NCBI RefSeq assembly: GCF_014905175.1
Contig: NC_057790.1
Coordinates: 5,394,001 to 5,458,000 of the forward strand
Length of the DNA stretch: 64,000 bases
Origin: Aphidius gifuensis
Taxonomy: Eukaryota; Arthropoda; Insecta; Hymenoptera; Braconidae
Reading direction: 5' to 3'
Position numbers and translations under genes: made by a program. Below, in pieces: positions 22,001 through 35,909 of this stretch; the stretch's first letter is position 1; the number at the start of each line of letters is the position of its first letter. The notes beneath the pieces were generated by a model. The model did not search any database, had not been told where the DNA came from, and was given only the letters and a program-made list of their open reading frames with translations.

Positions 22001-25000
22001 TCATTCCAAAAAAAAAAAAAAGAATTATTTTCGGTTTGTTTAATTCATTTTTTTTTAATACACTATTCTCACGATGTCAATTTATCTTGTAGGAAAATTA
22101 GAAAATAAACCGTGGGATAAGTAAATATGTAAATCAAGTGTCAAAAAAAAAAACGTATTCTCTAAGGCCACCATATCATAATCCCTTTGTCCTCTTGGGA
22201 CCGTAAAGAAGAAGCCTGTCGTGTTTGCACTTGGGCTTAAAATTTCGATGCGCGCACTGCTGGAGATAACTGCGCGTGTTTCAACAAATTCGACACAAAA
22301 AAAAGTAAAAGAAAAGGAAAAAAAAAAACAGCCTGTAAGAATGGATGAAAATAAAAGAACTAAAAAATAAATCACAAAAAAAGAGTAAAAAAAAAAAATG
22401 CAAATATCATTTGAGAAGAGAGACTTGATGAATGAATGTTATGCGAATTTGGCAGTGGAATAATAAGTAATAATATTCGTAAGCATGGCTTAAGAATGCG
22501 TTAATGTTGGGGTTAAACGAGTCGTGACGATTTCGTTGGTAATTTGAGAAAATGCATTCTATTAAAAAAAAAAAACAGTGAAAAAAATTAAATAAAAACG
22601 GGTAGACGACCTGACGGCAAAGAGACCGTTGTGTCACCTGCGCCGTCAGGCATATCGTTTGAGTATGTACCTGTGTATATAGATGCGTCATCTAGAATCA
22701 CGATCCAGGCATATCCTTGAGTGCAACGTCCGGCTGCACAATATATATAAACATAGCATAACAATCATATATAAAAATATAAATATATACGCCCAGTTTT
22801 ATTTTATCCTTTATCCTGATACTAACCTATACCTTCCTCTTTATCCTTATTTCGACGAATTGAGAATGACTGAATTGTTGGTATGCATGTGGATTTATAT
22901 ATACTGAAATTAAATTTCTGCAGACAAAGACATACCTTGTTTTCTGAACAAGTTGAAAATTAAAAGCACAGTTATTTTGAAATATTTTATTATTATATTT
23001 TGTTATTAAATGTCAATCTGATTAGCTTGATATATATTAATTAATTTTATTTATTATTATATTTTTATCTCTATATTAATATTTATATTTATTTATTTTC
23101 CAGACACTACCGCAATCAGGTGAATATAATTATGAAATTAAATGCTCTGTGATGACTAAGAGCAACCGTTACGAGTACATAAACACATGATGAAAAAAGG
23201 GTCATTTTTGAGGGGGAAAGTATTCCGCCATCATCACCATCACCACCACCACTATCATCATCATCATCATCATCATTGCTATACAGTACATATATATATA
23301 TATTACATATCTATATAGTCTTGCATACGTGAGTCATCGTCTGGGTCCCATATAAAAGTCCCCACCAAGTTCAGAAAAAAATTAAAATATATATAAAAAA
23401 CAAAATGAAAAAAAAAAAAAAAATGAGGGAATAAGAGGCGACGTCTCAAATCCACACTAACTTGAGTATATATCTCTAGACTTTACTGTGTTAATCTCGT
23501 TAGACAGTAACGTACGCCTGGCACTTTGATGCTAATTGCTTCAAAAACTATATATGTGTTTATATATATATTCAAAAAATTTATTCCATGTTTTGTTTTG
23601 AGGTTTGGTCAATATGATTATCTGACTTTCTGTTGTGTATACTCTCAATTTTTTTTTTTTTCTTTGGATATATATACATGCGTCTATCAATCATTGAAAA
23701 AATAAATTTATAAAATTATAATATTTTATTATTCTTATTTAAATTAATTTTTCGATGATTATTTTTTTATTTTTTAATTTGGATAAATGTCAGTCACCGG
23801 AAATGTGGTGTATTAATCGATTACATAGACCAGTTGAAAAATAAATATACATATATAGGCACGCATATAATCACTCGTTTGTTATAATTTGTACAGAAAT
23901 GGATCCTGGGTAAAAAGTGACTGAAGTCATTCAACAATGTCAACGGTCGTGCCCACGGGGAATAAAATTAAATGCATTTTCACCGTATAGTGCATACTTC
24001 GATACTTTTGCGTTATACTATTAATATTGCTATGACAGTTTGACTAATGATCTGGGTCCACTGTCAGCTTTAGACATTACGAGATTAAAATCCACGCGTA
24101 AAAAAGAAAAAATAATCATGAATAGTATAAAAAAATGAAAAATAATATAATATAATGAAAATAATCATAATGAATATTCAGTGAATATAGGAGGGAAATG
24201 AAAAAGGATATATTTTTCATTATAATATTTTTTTATTGTATGCATGTCTCAATACGATTATTTGATATGGACGTTTTGCTTCAACAGGCAGTACTCTCTA
24301 GTTTCCTTTGAATTAGGCTTGTTTGTTTTTTTTTATTCAAATTATTTTTCTCTAATTAGTAATTTTTGCTATTATTCAAAGGTTTAATTTTTTTTTTCTT
24401 CTATTTTTTATATCATATTCATTAACGATGAATTGTTTGTTTTTACGAAAATTGATATGGAAAATTCAAAATTAATAAATGAATGAAATGGTTATTTTTC
24501 CATCAAAAACTATTATATTTTATAAAATTGATTGTGTCGACAGGTGAAGCTTGAATTAAAAAAAAATCGACAAAAATAAATGAATAATAATAATAATAAA
24601 ACAGACAGAAGTTACATGAATTATTACCAAGCTGACGGATAATTTACTTTTATTATCCTCGGTTCGGTTTCACCGGCTTGGTTAGTCACGCGTCTCGACA
24701 AGAATGACGGAAGAAGAACAATAAACTAAAAAAAGAAAAAGTTGTAGTTTGTTAAAAAGAAAAAAAAAATCTCATCCCCTTGGTGCTTTTCGTTTGTTCC
24801 CCGATGTCGATTATCACTCAGGGGGTAGTTGACCATTTTTTTTTTTCTTTCTTTGGTCTTGTTTTCTAGCTGAGACTTTTTCGAGTATTACGTGCTACTA
24901 CGTGATCCTGAAGACTCGTATTTAACCCACCAGTCAATGCCAATAAGTTGGAAATAAAAAACTACCAAATGATAAAAAAAAAAAATAAACGAAAGAAATA

Positions 25001-26290
25001 AATTCAAAAAAAATACAATAGACTGCCCTTATGTATTGCCCCCCAAAGTTCATAAATATCCTGATCGGATTGATAAGTTGAGGTTAATAACGTCGGGATT
25101 AATAAAGACGCCCCCCCGTTGTCCTTATCAGACTCGATCAAAGGGTAAACCAGATGCACACATACATTTTTTTTCATATCTATTTTTTTCGTCCACTTAT
25201 ATATTTATTTTTTTTCAATATAATTTTTTTTTTACTCATATCGAAATTGATGAGATTTTCATGGTATCCCAAAAAACAGTCACTACATTATGCTTGAATA
25301 TTTTTTGTCTCTCTTTAGTAGCATATATACCCCTCGATCAAAATTCGATGGGCTTCAATCGTGAAAGAGTCACGTGAATTATTAACTGACGCATTTATAT
25401 TCACGAGAATTTTATACTCCTATACTCTTGTCAGCAGATAAAATTAAAGAGCAACGCGTGCAATCAACCAAAAGTCAAGCTATTTATAATCGAATTTGCA
25501 AGGCCACAAATTGGATTGTATCTAGTTACTAAAATTTTAAAATCATATCGATGAGCGACCACTCTTGGGCTTGATTAGTCCTGCCAACAGCTCATCATCT
25601 TCAACGAGCAGAACGAATAAAAAAAAAAAAGAGTTATAAAGGGGAAAAAAATTTAAAAAAGAAAAAAAAAAGTCGAGATTTGTGGAAGTGGCATGCAGGA
25701 AGAGTACGATAAAGTTGAAGTGAGCAGAGAAATGAAAAGAATTAAAGAGAATTCAGCGAAATTATCGTTCATCACTGTAGTATTGCACTCTTCTACTCTT
25801 GGGGGTTTTGGCCCCGTGGGAATTTGAGCTCATCCGCCCTTTGTTACGAAGCAATTAAAATTAGCGCTGTTAATTATCAACACGCGCGAATAAAAGCATA
25901 CGAAGTGAAGCTTCATACATTAATGCATATATATATTTACTTTTTATCTGTTTTCTCGTTGAACTGTCCAAGGTTCATGTACTCGGCTTGTTAGTGACCA
26001 GACTAAAACTACAAAAACTAAGCGTAAAACAAAATGTAATGCACTACGTCTAATGGTTATACTATATATACCCTCTATGAAAATGAACATCAGGGTTTTT
26101 GTTTTTTCTCCTCGTTTTTCTTGGTTTTTTTTATCATTTTTAAGAGCAACTGTAAAAGACATTAATGTCACTTTAGTGTACGTATTATATAGTTAAATTT
26201 TTTTTTTTTCAAAACTTGTACATTAATTTGCAACGTTACATAATAATTATAATATACATAAAAAAAAATAGTATTATATCTATAGTATAT
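19069..26290. other. Gene-poor AT-rich stretch
   Basis: No coding gene is supported. Contents: homopolymers, a GC-richer patch at 20050-20560 open on the minus strand in two overlapping frames but unrecognised, a 9-bp hairpin (CCTGACGGC / GCCGTCAGG) at 22610-22650, and a CAT/CAC triplet microsatellite at 23229-23278. Confidence 0.5.
23229..23278. repeat. (CAT/CAC)n microsatellite
   Basis: Tandem CAT and CAC triplets, about 50 bp, interrupted by one TAT. Confidence 0.9.
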
Positions 26291-26293
26291 TCC

Positions 26294-27681
26294 GGGTAAA
26301 AAAAATAAGTCTTTTTGAGATCTCATAGAGATCACTTCTAAATCTAAAATCTCGTTTGTGAGACGGATAGAGATTTTTCAGAGACAAATTGAAGAAGAAT
26401 TGAAGGAAAATTAAAGATAAATTGAACAAGTTAACAACGAATAACTTTTTGAACTTTTTTTTCAATAAATATCTACTTGCACTGATTCCGACTCTACGTT
26501 TTTATTTGAATATGGATTCTAAGATTGACCTAAACATGTGTAAATAAACTCTTCAAATTCAATAATAACACAATTAAATAAGTATACATTCAAATTTCAA
26601 AATTCAACAATATCTACTTGCACCAGCTGTTGGATATATTGCCCGTTAAGGGACTTATATCTGATAGAATGTGATAACATGGAATAATTATTGAATAATC
26701 AACTCTTATAAATTTTTTAATTAAATTATTACCTTTAATTATCACTGAGTTAATTTATCAATTATCATTTTGTTTATTTATTAGATTATTATTTAATTTA
26801 TTTGTAAAAAAAATTGTTTAAATTTAAATTTTGTCTTCAGCAAGATTAGTGACAAGAGATCGATCTGTAGGCTACAAGATTGCGAATGCAACTAACTCAA
26901 AAAAAGTCCAGGATGCTAGCTCAGATTCTGGGCCTCAATATTGAAAATTCTGGAAGGCTACAACGACGCTTGTATAACCAAGCGTTGTTGGGCCTGGGAA
27001 ACTTTCCAAAATGTTTTTACATTTATTATTTTGTTTTTTTTTACAGAGGACAATGTAACGTTCGAGGTCATCGGCCCAATCCTTGTTTTCCTCGACTTTG
27101 CAATGTCCGTTTAATAGCCAATATTGCAAGTTTGAGAAAACCGACCGGCCTTGGCTGGTGCCGTCAGAGAATTAGGCACGGTACCCGACGCTGTCCTAAC
27201 ATTTTTTTATGTTTTTATTTTTTTTTTATTTTTTTTATTTGATTTTCACCTTTTTTCTCTCTCTCTTCTAACTTACCGCTCTTTCCGACGGAACACCAGC
27301 TCTAACTCTGATCTTAAGTCCGATTTTGACCTTAAATCCAACTAAATAGATAAACACTTGAATTTTGAAATTAAACAGTATCTACTTGCACTGGCTTTAA
27401 CTCTGACCTTCAGTCCGACTCCGACCTTAAATCCGACTCTACTTTTTTTTTTGAAATATGGATTCTAAGATTAACCTAAATACGTGAATAAATTTTTTTA
27501 ATTTAATAATAACACAATTAAATAAGTAAACACTCAGATATTAAAATTCAACAATATCTACTAGCACCAGCTCTAACTCCGACCTCAAGTCCGACTCCAA
27601 CCTTTAAGTCACTGGGAAATTTGTCTAACACTTTTAGGAGAGATCTTCATGAGATCTCAAAAAGACTTAATTTTTTTACCC
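26294..27681. mobile_element. 1.4-kb terminal-inverted-repeat element, nonautonomous
   Basis: The ends are about 40-bp inverted repeats. The left is GGGTAAAA...AAGTCTTTTTGAGATCTC (26294-26333) and the right is its inverse (27642-27681). Inside, a unit of roughly 190 bp (TATCTACTTGCACY, GGATTCTAAGATT, AATAACACAATTAAATAAGT, ATTCAACAATATC) occurs near 26470-26633 and again near 27381-27570, with a partial unit at 27294-27390. Short Pro/Ser-like CCGACT tracts are part of that unit. No transposase frame is seen. A 665-bp insertion interrupts it. Confidence 0.7.
26629..27293. mobile_element. Nested insertion of about 665 bp with an 8-bp flanking duplication
   Basis: CACCAGCT occurs immediately left (26621-26628) and right (27294-27301) of this segment. 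The internal repeat unit of the host element elsewhere reads CACCAGCT-CTAACT without interruption. The insert therefore looks like an event with an 8-bp target duplication, as hAT transposons make, yet its ends (GTTGGATAT and GACGGAA) show no inverted repeat. It includes a stem-loop at 26961-26990 and a poly-T block. The antisense frame at 26935-27129 is not recognised. Confidence 0.5.
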
Positions 27682-30600
27682 CCATTATATAATACAAATA
27701 AAAGTTCTTTGCATGATTTTTAAATTTCATTTATTTGTTTTTTTTTAAATTAATTTTAGTTCAAATGTTGTGGACAATATCAATCTCGCATGTGCATTTA
27801 AATAATAATAATACTGATTGAAAATTGGGGGTATATAATATATATTTGTAGGCGGGTTTGTATATATATACTATTCAATTTGTGTCCCTCTCTTTTCTTG
27901 GTTGATATGTTCTCTCGTGCGTAAGCTTACTTGCCGGAATCATCCGTGTTTGTTAAACAGTTGCGTAAGTACCCACAAACGGTTCTGTGATTGCGGTCAC
28001 GTGGCGCCTCACGTCTCATACCATAGCTATATATATACATATATATTAATATAAATAAATTTTATATATATACATTTATATAGTCCAAAGTAAAACATGC
28101 TATTGCGTCGGTGGTAGAAGGGTGATTTCTCTGAATGTCCACTGATTGTAATCGTCCTGGCGTAAGTAATGCGACTCTCAATTGTCATGAATGCGTATAA
28201 ACTGGACTCGTATATGTATACCCAAATAATCCTCAACTCATTCGACCAAATCTCATCAATCCTATGTGTTTCAATTTAATAACCTTGAAGTGCTAATCAT
28301 CATTTATTTCAATATGTTTTCATCTGATCAAATAAAACCATTTCAACTTTATCAAAATTATTATTATTTTCTTTTCATTATATTTTAATTTTATATATTT
28401 TTTATTTACAGGAAATATATATATATTTTTTGATGAAACTAATGGCTGTTGATGGGATTTTAAAATGGACATCCCCTTTTTTTTTCACGGTGCTACAAAT
28501 ATTTGAGGGTGATACGCTCGACCGATCTCAGGTGTACACAACATACTTGAACTTTTGAGAAAATGTAAGTAAATTGTCAACATGCATGCTCATATATATT
28601 TATAGTTATTTATTATAAATTTTATTAGGGTGTTTTGTGATGAATTAATACATATATAAATATGTATTGAATTCATTTATATGCTTAGACAGACATTGAT
28701 ACAAATATCTCTTGTCAAAAAGGCGAAAAAAAAATAATATAAATATATCTATTCAGTTGATTCATTCATTCGTGATAAAATTAAAGCAACTAAAGATTAT
28801 TATTACTTGTTATTATTATTATAACATTATTATGTAGTGTATAGGTAGACGAATTTTATTGGCAACGATATAGAATGTAGGAAATATACCAGCCGGTGCT
28901 CGTAAAGCTCAGAAATCGTCTGCTCTGTTAATGGAGGCTTATTCGCTCAACGATCGAACTTAAATCTATCCGATAGTAAATCATCAATGCTGATGGCTAA
29001 ATTTATATATACATTTTTTTTTTTTTTCGTGCTCCTCTTTTTTTACAGACACATATATGTCCAAACGTTATTTCTAAAAGCCTCGCACAGTGGGTAACAG
29101 ATTAATAAAAATAAAAATAAAAAAAAAAAAGCCAACTGAATTTGACAGAACGAAAAGTCGTATAAAATAGCAATAAAATAATGTATATATATACAAAAAA
29201 AAAATGTCATTGATAATAGAAAAATAGAGAGGAAAGGAAAAAAAAAAAAACGAAAAAAATCTTTGACAAGAATTTCAACACATGCCAACGGATTTATATA
29301 GACACGTTATATCGGACAGGTTGGCAAAGAAGGCATTTGCGATAACTTGTACTCAAGGCACATGTATATACATATAAATAAATAATAAATATAAATATAG
29401 TAGGATAGTTTTGCCTACGCATTAAACTATCATGTACCTCAAGTCATAAATAATCCAAGTATTATAGTTTGTAAAAGTCAAAGGTGGCGTAATTGTGTAA
29501 TTTTATCTCACGCGTCTCGTGGGCTCATTTCAATACTCGACACTCTTTGCCAAGGGATTTGCGTAAATATATTCTGTGTTTATTTATTTTTTTTCAATTT
29601 ATTAATATAATTATTATTATTTTAAAAACTTGATTACATATATCGTTAGTATATATTATTATTTGCAATTATTAATATACACATAGGTATATAACACGCA
29701 TGGATTTTTTTTTAATCTCTTTTTCATTTTTTTAATTTTTTTATTCAACATGTGTGCTGCACAATTTGGAGGGTTAAAAATATGTGTCAGAAAATGAGTT
29801 AACATATATGAACCCTTCATAATCTAGTAGGATAATTTTTGTTCCAATTCAATGGATACACAATTTCAACCTTATGCTCAAATTTTTTTATTTTTCCAAC
29901 AAGTCTATTTTTTATTATTATTTATTATCATTATTAAATTTTTTTTTTATACTCATAGATATTTATAATGACTTTGTTTATATGTATATAATTTAATAAG
30001 GTGTCTAAAGCAAGTGAAATGAAACTTTTCAACAAGATTGACACTGGCTTTCTTTGATTTTATGATTAACTTTGTAATATTATTTTTGATGGTCAATCCT
30101 TCCGGAAATAATCAATCAATTCCCATCTAATAATATACGTATAATATTATAAGTGTTATTTTTCAATATCCGGATTTTTTATTTTCATTAGTATTTTATA
30201 TTCATATATTTTTAATTTTTCTACAAATAAATAACTTTTAATATGATCAAGTAAGATAAGCACATACAGACATTATTTACTTTCTATTTTATTTAATTCT
30301 GATGTTTTTATGCATCAATATTTATATAATTTTTATGAAATAAATATCGATGATTATTTATCATATACGATAAATTTAATTTTTGACATAAAGTAATCAA
30401 ATGTATTTAAATTAAATGTTTATATATAAATGCATGCTGTGATAAACATAAATTTATGTGAATAATTTTATCAAATTTAATTTTGATATCATTATACGGC
30501 GAGACATCTCTAGATTCTAGAACGTTTAACTTCCGTCAAAAAATATATGCGTATACAACTAAAGATATAAAAATATACGCGTATATAGATATTTTTTGCC

Positions 30601-33600
30601 TTTTGCGATCGACCACACGACAACGGAAGCCATGAAAAACATCCTGTGTAATATGCTCGAGTATATTATATATGCGTAATACCAATACATCACAAAAGTA
30701 GAGAGACTTCATCGGTAAATCTGGATGAGTCACTTGACTATACTGATACATATATATATACATACATGCGAAAACATAATAATACCTGTATATTATTATT
30801 TAAGCAGTATGTAGACCTAACTCTCAAACTGACTCATCAGACTGGACAAATGGTTTCATCGTATTTTTTTTTTTTTATTTTTTTTTTTACATATATGCAA
30901 GCGGAAACAATAACAATAAAAGTCATTGACCTACTTGCACTGACAAACGAATCATAAAAAATAATCAACAAAAGTCAATAGTCAAGTGCAATAACTTTTT
31001 GTTTGACCTGCACTTGACTATTTTTTTTTTTTTTTTTTATTCCATCATAGTTGTCATTTTGTTTTTTTTAATTATAAACTTGGGTTAATTATTTATTGAT
31101 TAATTTCAAGTATGTAATTTAATTTTTTTTTTTTTTTTTTGGTATACCCTCAATGTTTTTATTTTGATTAATTTTTATTTACGACAAAATGACAAATAAT
31201 AATTAAATATTTATACCAATTAAATTGACAGGTTATTTTTTTCAAATTTTTTTTCATTTATAAAATATTTTTAAAAATTTCGTGTTAAATTGCCAATTAA
31301 ATTATTTGGTTATTGAATTATTCAAAAGATATTTGATTTGAATTTTTTAAAATTATTATTATTATATATTTGATCAGATAAAATTTTAGTCGATGGAATA
31401 TTTAGGTAAAATTTAAATGTACGTCTGTCATGGAAAGATTCCCCTTTTTTTTTTTATTTGGCTCGCGTTTATATTGGCCAGTTTGATCGGCCATCCTAAG
31501 CACACACCCTTTTCCGGCTGTGTGAGTCTCTGGCCATCCAAGTGAGTCGATTTTGAAAATTACATGAGTGTGAGATGGACAGGGCACGCGTTGAGAATTC
31601 GACCACGTGTAGCTTTATGAATAAATATGTATATGCGACCCTGTGATGGTATATCAAGATTGATCTATGTTAATGAAAAATCATTATGATGCATCCAAGG
31701 ATTCCATATCTCTGTAAAATCATATTGAAATTAGAATATTATCGGCACAGGTGGGACAATTGCGTGTCTACTGACAATGACCTTATTTATTTATTTATTT
31801 TTTTCCTATTTTAAAAGGACCACATGTGCCATTGCTTCATTTATACTTGTTAAATAAAAAAAAAATTTTTTAAAAAATATATTAAATAATTGAATAACAT
31901 AAAACAACTCACAGATTGCTGAATAATAATTACTATTGTAAAATTAAAATCAATTTACCTTCGTTTCTTTGATAATTTTACGATCAAAATTAATGATTCG
32001 TGTCTATTTTTTTTTTGTTATTTTTTTTGATTTTATTAGTAAATACGGGTTTATTATTTTTTTATTATTCATTTTAATTGTAAAATAAGTTTACTTTTTT
32101 TTTTATTCTTTATTCATATATATACGTATTACAGAAAAATAATTTTTACAATTATTTTATGATTTAATGACTGTTCATTATTGCGACATTGTTTTGATTT
32201 ACGTAGGATAGTTATTGAATAATATATTTAATCAATGAGCGAGTTGTTTAAAAATACTGATTTGTATAAATGTGAATTATATAATTGTTTTTTTTTATTT
32301 TTTCGAGTGTTGATAATTGATTTATTCTTTTAAATTTAATTTCAATGCGGAAAAATGAGGAAGTAAAGTGTTAGGAGAAATGAGAGGTTTGCATGAGTTA
32401 CAATAAATCCAGTAAACGTCTCATAAATTAAAAAAAATATAAATGTAAATTCATAGGAGGTTCCTAATCGACTTTCGTACACCTGCAATCACCATATGGT
32501 ACATTTTGAATATTTTTTTTGTTTGTTATATTTAATACCTACTTCCATTTCAATACTTGTAGAATAGACATTGGATACAACCAATACAATACTTTTAAAT
32601 AATTTTTTTTTTTGCTTGGGGCTCTTTACCCTCTATATTTTTTTATTATTATTTTGTCCCTTCGTGTATAGACTGTTTAGGTGAATTTGGTCGAGTCACC
32701 CCAACCCCAATTACCTCCACTACGACTAGACGGATTACCAGCCATTATCATTGTAGAGTCAACGGGTCATATAGGGTGAAAATTATAACTAAAAAAATTA
32801 TATTTATAAAGTAAATAAAAAAAAAATTGTAAAGATTGAAAAAAAATTAAATATCAAGACAAAAAAAATTTAAAATAATTTATCATATTCATAAAATGTC
32901 AACACACTGTTTATTATCAAATGATAATCAAGCATAATTAAAATTACAAAAAAAAAAAAATTCTTTTATCTCGAATTAACGTATTTTTTTTTTTTTAGCG
33001 TTGTATTTATTTTTTTGTGTAACTGGATTCGGAATAATGAATTTCATATCAGCCAAAAGGATATAAATAAAACGCAAATAAAAAAGGGAAACAAAAAAAA
33101 AAAAAAAACCGATAATTTTTTTATTTCGAGAAAAATAGGGAATGAATTTTTTTTATTTTTTGATTTTGTGATTGTGCAAATTGAAGGATTTAAAAAAAAA
33201 TAAAAATATAAAATTGTTATTTTTATTTTTCTCTATTTTAGATCAAGTTATATTTTCCATTTTACTCCCTTTCCATCAGCTTGATAGTTAAATCAAAATT
33301 CAAAGCACCCAAACACTGATGTTTCTGAATCATCCTGCAACAAACGATAGCCAAGGTCTCGGTTCGTTGGTTTTCTCAAAAATAGGTCGAGTAATAAAAT
33401 GGTAATCGGATGCAAGGATCTCGCTTGCCATAGGGCTATTGGTCGTAACGAACGCGAGTGAAATTTTCCCGAGGGAATATGAAATTCGAATGGTCACGTT
33501 TGTTTCGATTTTTTTTTTTCTATATTTATATCTTTTATTCTCTTCTTTTTTCTTTTCGTTTTTCTATTATCTATTTTTTTTTTTTCCATTTAAAAGTTTA

Positions 33601-35540
33601 CAGTTTTTTATTTTTCCATTCCGTGCTTTTTTTCCCTCCTTTTTCGAAACATTCAAATATAAAAGAGTAAGTGCATGGTCCTCTTTTCCTCACCACCCAA
33701 CAAATAATATACGCATCGTCGCGGTGAATCCTGTTTTACGACGCGAGATCGGTCGATTACCTTTCGTTTCATCCTGTTTATTTGTTTTTTTTTTTTAAAC
33801 TCTTTCTTTATCCATCTTCCCTCAGAACCCAGTTGTTTTCTTTATCCGCTTTGTCTTATCCTGCTTCTCACTTTATCACTTTTACCTCGGCCCTTGTTTT
33901 TGATTTTTTTATTTCTTATGTTTTTAATTTTTTTCTTTTTTTGTTTTCACGTTTTATATTCTTGTTATGATTATTATCATTTTATATATTTTTTTATTAT
34001 CAAGTAATTTTTTTTTTTCTTATTTTACGTGTAATCTGGCACGCCTTTTGGCGTTATATATGCCAACGGCTTAGCCCGTGTTACGCTGTTGTATGCAACA
34101 GTTTATTATCGTGAATGTGGGCTTAATGTGTGTGAGGAGATTTTGAAGACGACATCGTCCGGTCTGACTACTACTTATTTTTTTTTAATTTCTCTCTTTT
34201 TCATTTGTATACTGCTTTATGATGCATGTTGATTTCCTTGGAGTGACATACGTAAGATTCTCGTTATATTATTTTGAATGACAAACACAACAAATATATG
34301 CGTATATAAATTCGAGCATAATTTTCAGAATAGATATCATTTATTTATATTATTATCAGTTTTTTCTTCCTTATTTTTTTTTAGTATTATTTTTCTGTGA
34401 TTAATTGAGTATGAAACTTGATATCACAGGTCTGAAGATAAAGGGCCATTGGCCTAGATCACTATATCCTGTAAAGATATGAATATTCTCTGTAATTCTT
34501 TTTTTAAATTATATGCGTTAAAAATACATCATTCTATTGTAAATAAAACTGACACGATTAAGTGACTAAAAAGAAAAGGAAAAACTATATTTTTAAATAA
34601 AAAAAAAGGGGTCGTATGAAAAATATGTCAGCATTTTTTTATTTTTTATTTCGGTGGTGGATAAAGTCCCGTAAGTGCAACGTCGAAACAAGATAGCAAG
34701 TACATGGTTGAAAGAAAGAGTAAGAGTAAGGTTAAAAAAAAAATAATAAAAATATTATATATTGAAAGATGGTCTTATGGGTGCGAGAAAGAAAAATTAA
34801 GAACACGACGGTGGTGGTGGTTGTGGAGGTTGGCGGTGGGCGGTAAGGAGGCAGTAGAAGCATAGGTGTTTTCGAGTGGTCTTTTGAATTTCTGATCGTT
34901 GACCCCCTCTGGTAAATAACGAATCTTTTGAAATAATGAGTAGCAAGAGGGGAAGCTGATCTGCAGGTGTGGGATGGGGATCAGCTACCGGGCTACACAA
35001 TCCAATGGCGTAGAAATATACCATTTGGGCCTTGGGGCCTTTCGTGATCCGTGAAATTTGAAACGAAACGTGCGCTTCTGCGTCTCTTATCTCTCACATT
35101 TATTTTATTTATATATCTTTTTTTTCTTTTTTATATATATTATTTACTCTGTTTTATTTTTTCTCGTTCTTTTTCTCTTTATTATTTTTTTTTTTATAAA
35201 CAAAAACAAAAAAAATAAATTAACTCTTTTCAACATATATTTAGCTTGAAAATATCCAGGTAAAACTATCCCAATGTTTTTATTTATTTATTTTTTTTTA
35301 TGTTGTCCAATAATGTATCTTCAGCAATTTCATTTGTACCAAAGAGAGAAAGAGAGAGATACTTAATTGCTCTCGATGCTCCCTTGTGAATCTAGCATGT
35401 CGCTCGTTAGACGCATTCTTTCTGTGTGATGCTTTTTCGTATCAAGTATATATAGTTTTGTTTATTGTTGGGTATGTGTACAGAGGTGAAACTGAACTAT
35501 GTACACCAAAGAGAGGTAAATAACGCGAGAGAGAGAGAAA
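27682..35540. other. Gene-poor AT-rich stretch
   Basis: No supported gene. A 14-bp perfect hairpin lies at 30977-31022. GC-richer islands at 27890-28020, 31440-31620, 33300-33480 and 34770-35060 are not coding by any frame I can defend. The rest is homopolymer and dinucleotide sequence. Confidence 0.5.
30977..31022. other. 14-bp perfect stem-loop
   Basis: AATAGTCAAGTGCA (30977-30990) is exactly inverted at 31009-31022 (TGCACTTGACTATT), with an 18-nt loop. Too short for a typical pre-miRNA unless pairing extends. It could be a foldback relic. Confidence 0.4.
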
Positions 35541-35855
35541 TTAAATATATAAACTAAAACTATCAAAAACCAGATAGAGACAAGCGAAAAGAGTAAATGA
35601 GATACAGAATAAGAGAAAAGATTCACCACCATCACCAACAATAATACATAACGTTGTATATTTTTGTTCTGTATAGACAACTTGGATATTCTGGAATGTA
35701 ATTTTGTCTTGGTTAAATTCTCTACTGGTACAATCGTGTCCGTTCCTTATTGGCTCTTCATGTGGACTAGCCAAAGAGTCAGTACAGACTACACTGCGAT
35801 GTCTTGTCGACGACAAGCAATGTGCCTTGAATCTATAAAAATTGTATTCAGCCAT
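35541..35855 (-). CDS. Candidate 104-residue protein with C-terminal membrane segment
   Basis: ATG at 35855-35853 (ataATGG context) opens a single-exon frame to a TAA at 35541. The first 70 residues are of mixed, non-repetitive composition (MAEYNFYRFKAHCLSSTRHR onward, with ASPHEEPIRNGH and SREFNQDKITF). Residues of about 77-103 are strongly hydrophobic (SFLLFCISFTLFACLYLVF), suggesting a single tail-like membrane span. Unlike most open frames here it is not a homopolymer translation up to the hydrophobic end. I recognise no family. A shorter plus-strand frame overlaps. A chance frame remains the main alternative. Confidence 0.25.
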   Translation of the reverse strand: MAEYNFYRFKAHCLSSTRHRSVVCTDSLASPHEEPIRNGHDCTSREFNQDKITFQNIQVVYTEQKYTTLCIIVGDGGESFLLFCISFTLFACLYLVFDSFSLYI

Positions 35856-35909
35856 TATTAAGCTCTCGGCTATGTACCTCAAACAAAACCATATAAGGTT
35901 TTGATACAT

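Noticed and set aside
25036..25150. PPKVHK...LRLITS peptide resembling the reverse transcriptase motif of Penelope-like elements (LPKxHK, RPIxS)
   Set aside because: Only about 28 residues match loosely. No catalytic YxDD-type block, GIY-YIG domain or further RT motifs follow, and the frame turns into Phe/Tyr-rich poly-T translation.
26935..27129. Antisense frame YWLLNGHCKVEENKDWADDL in the nested insertion
   Set aside because: Attractive composition and a GTAAAA donor-like end, but there is an upstream stop with no acceptor, no family match, and it lies inside a transposed segment.
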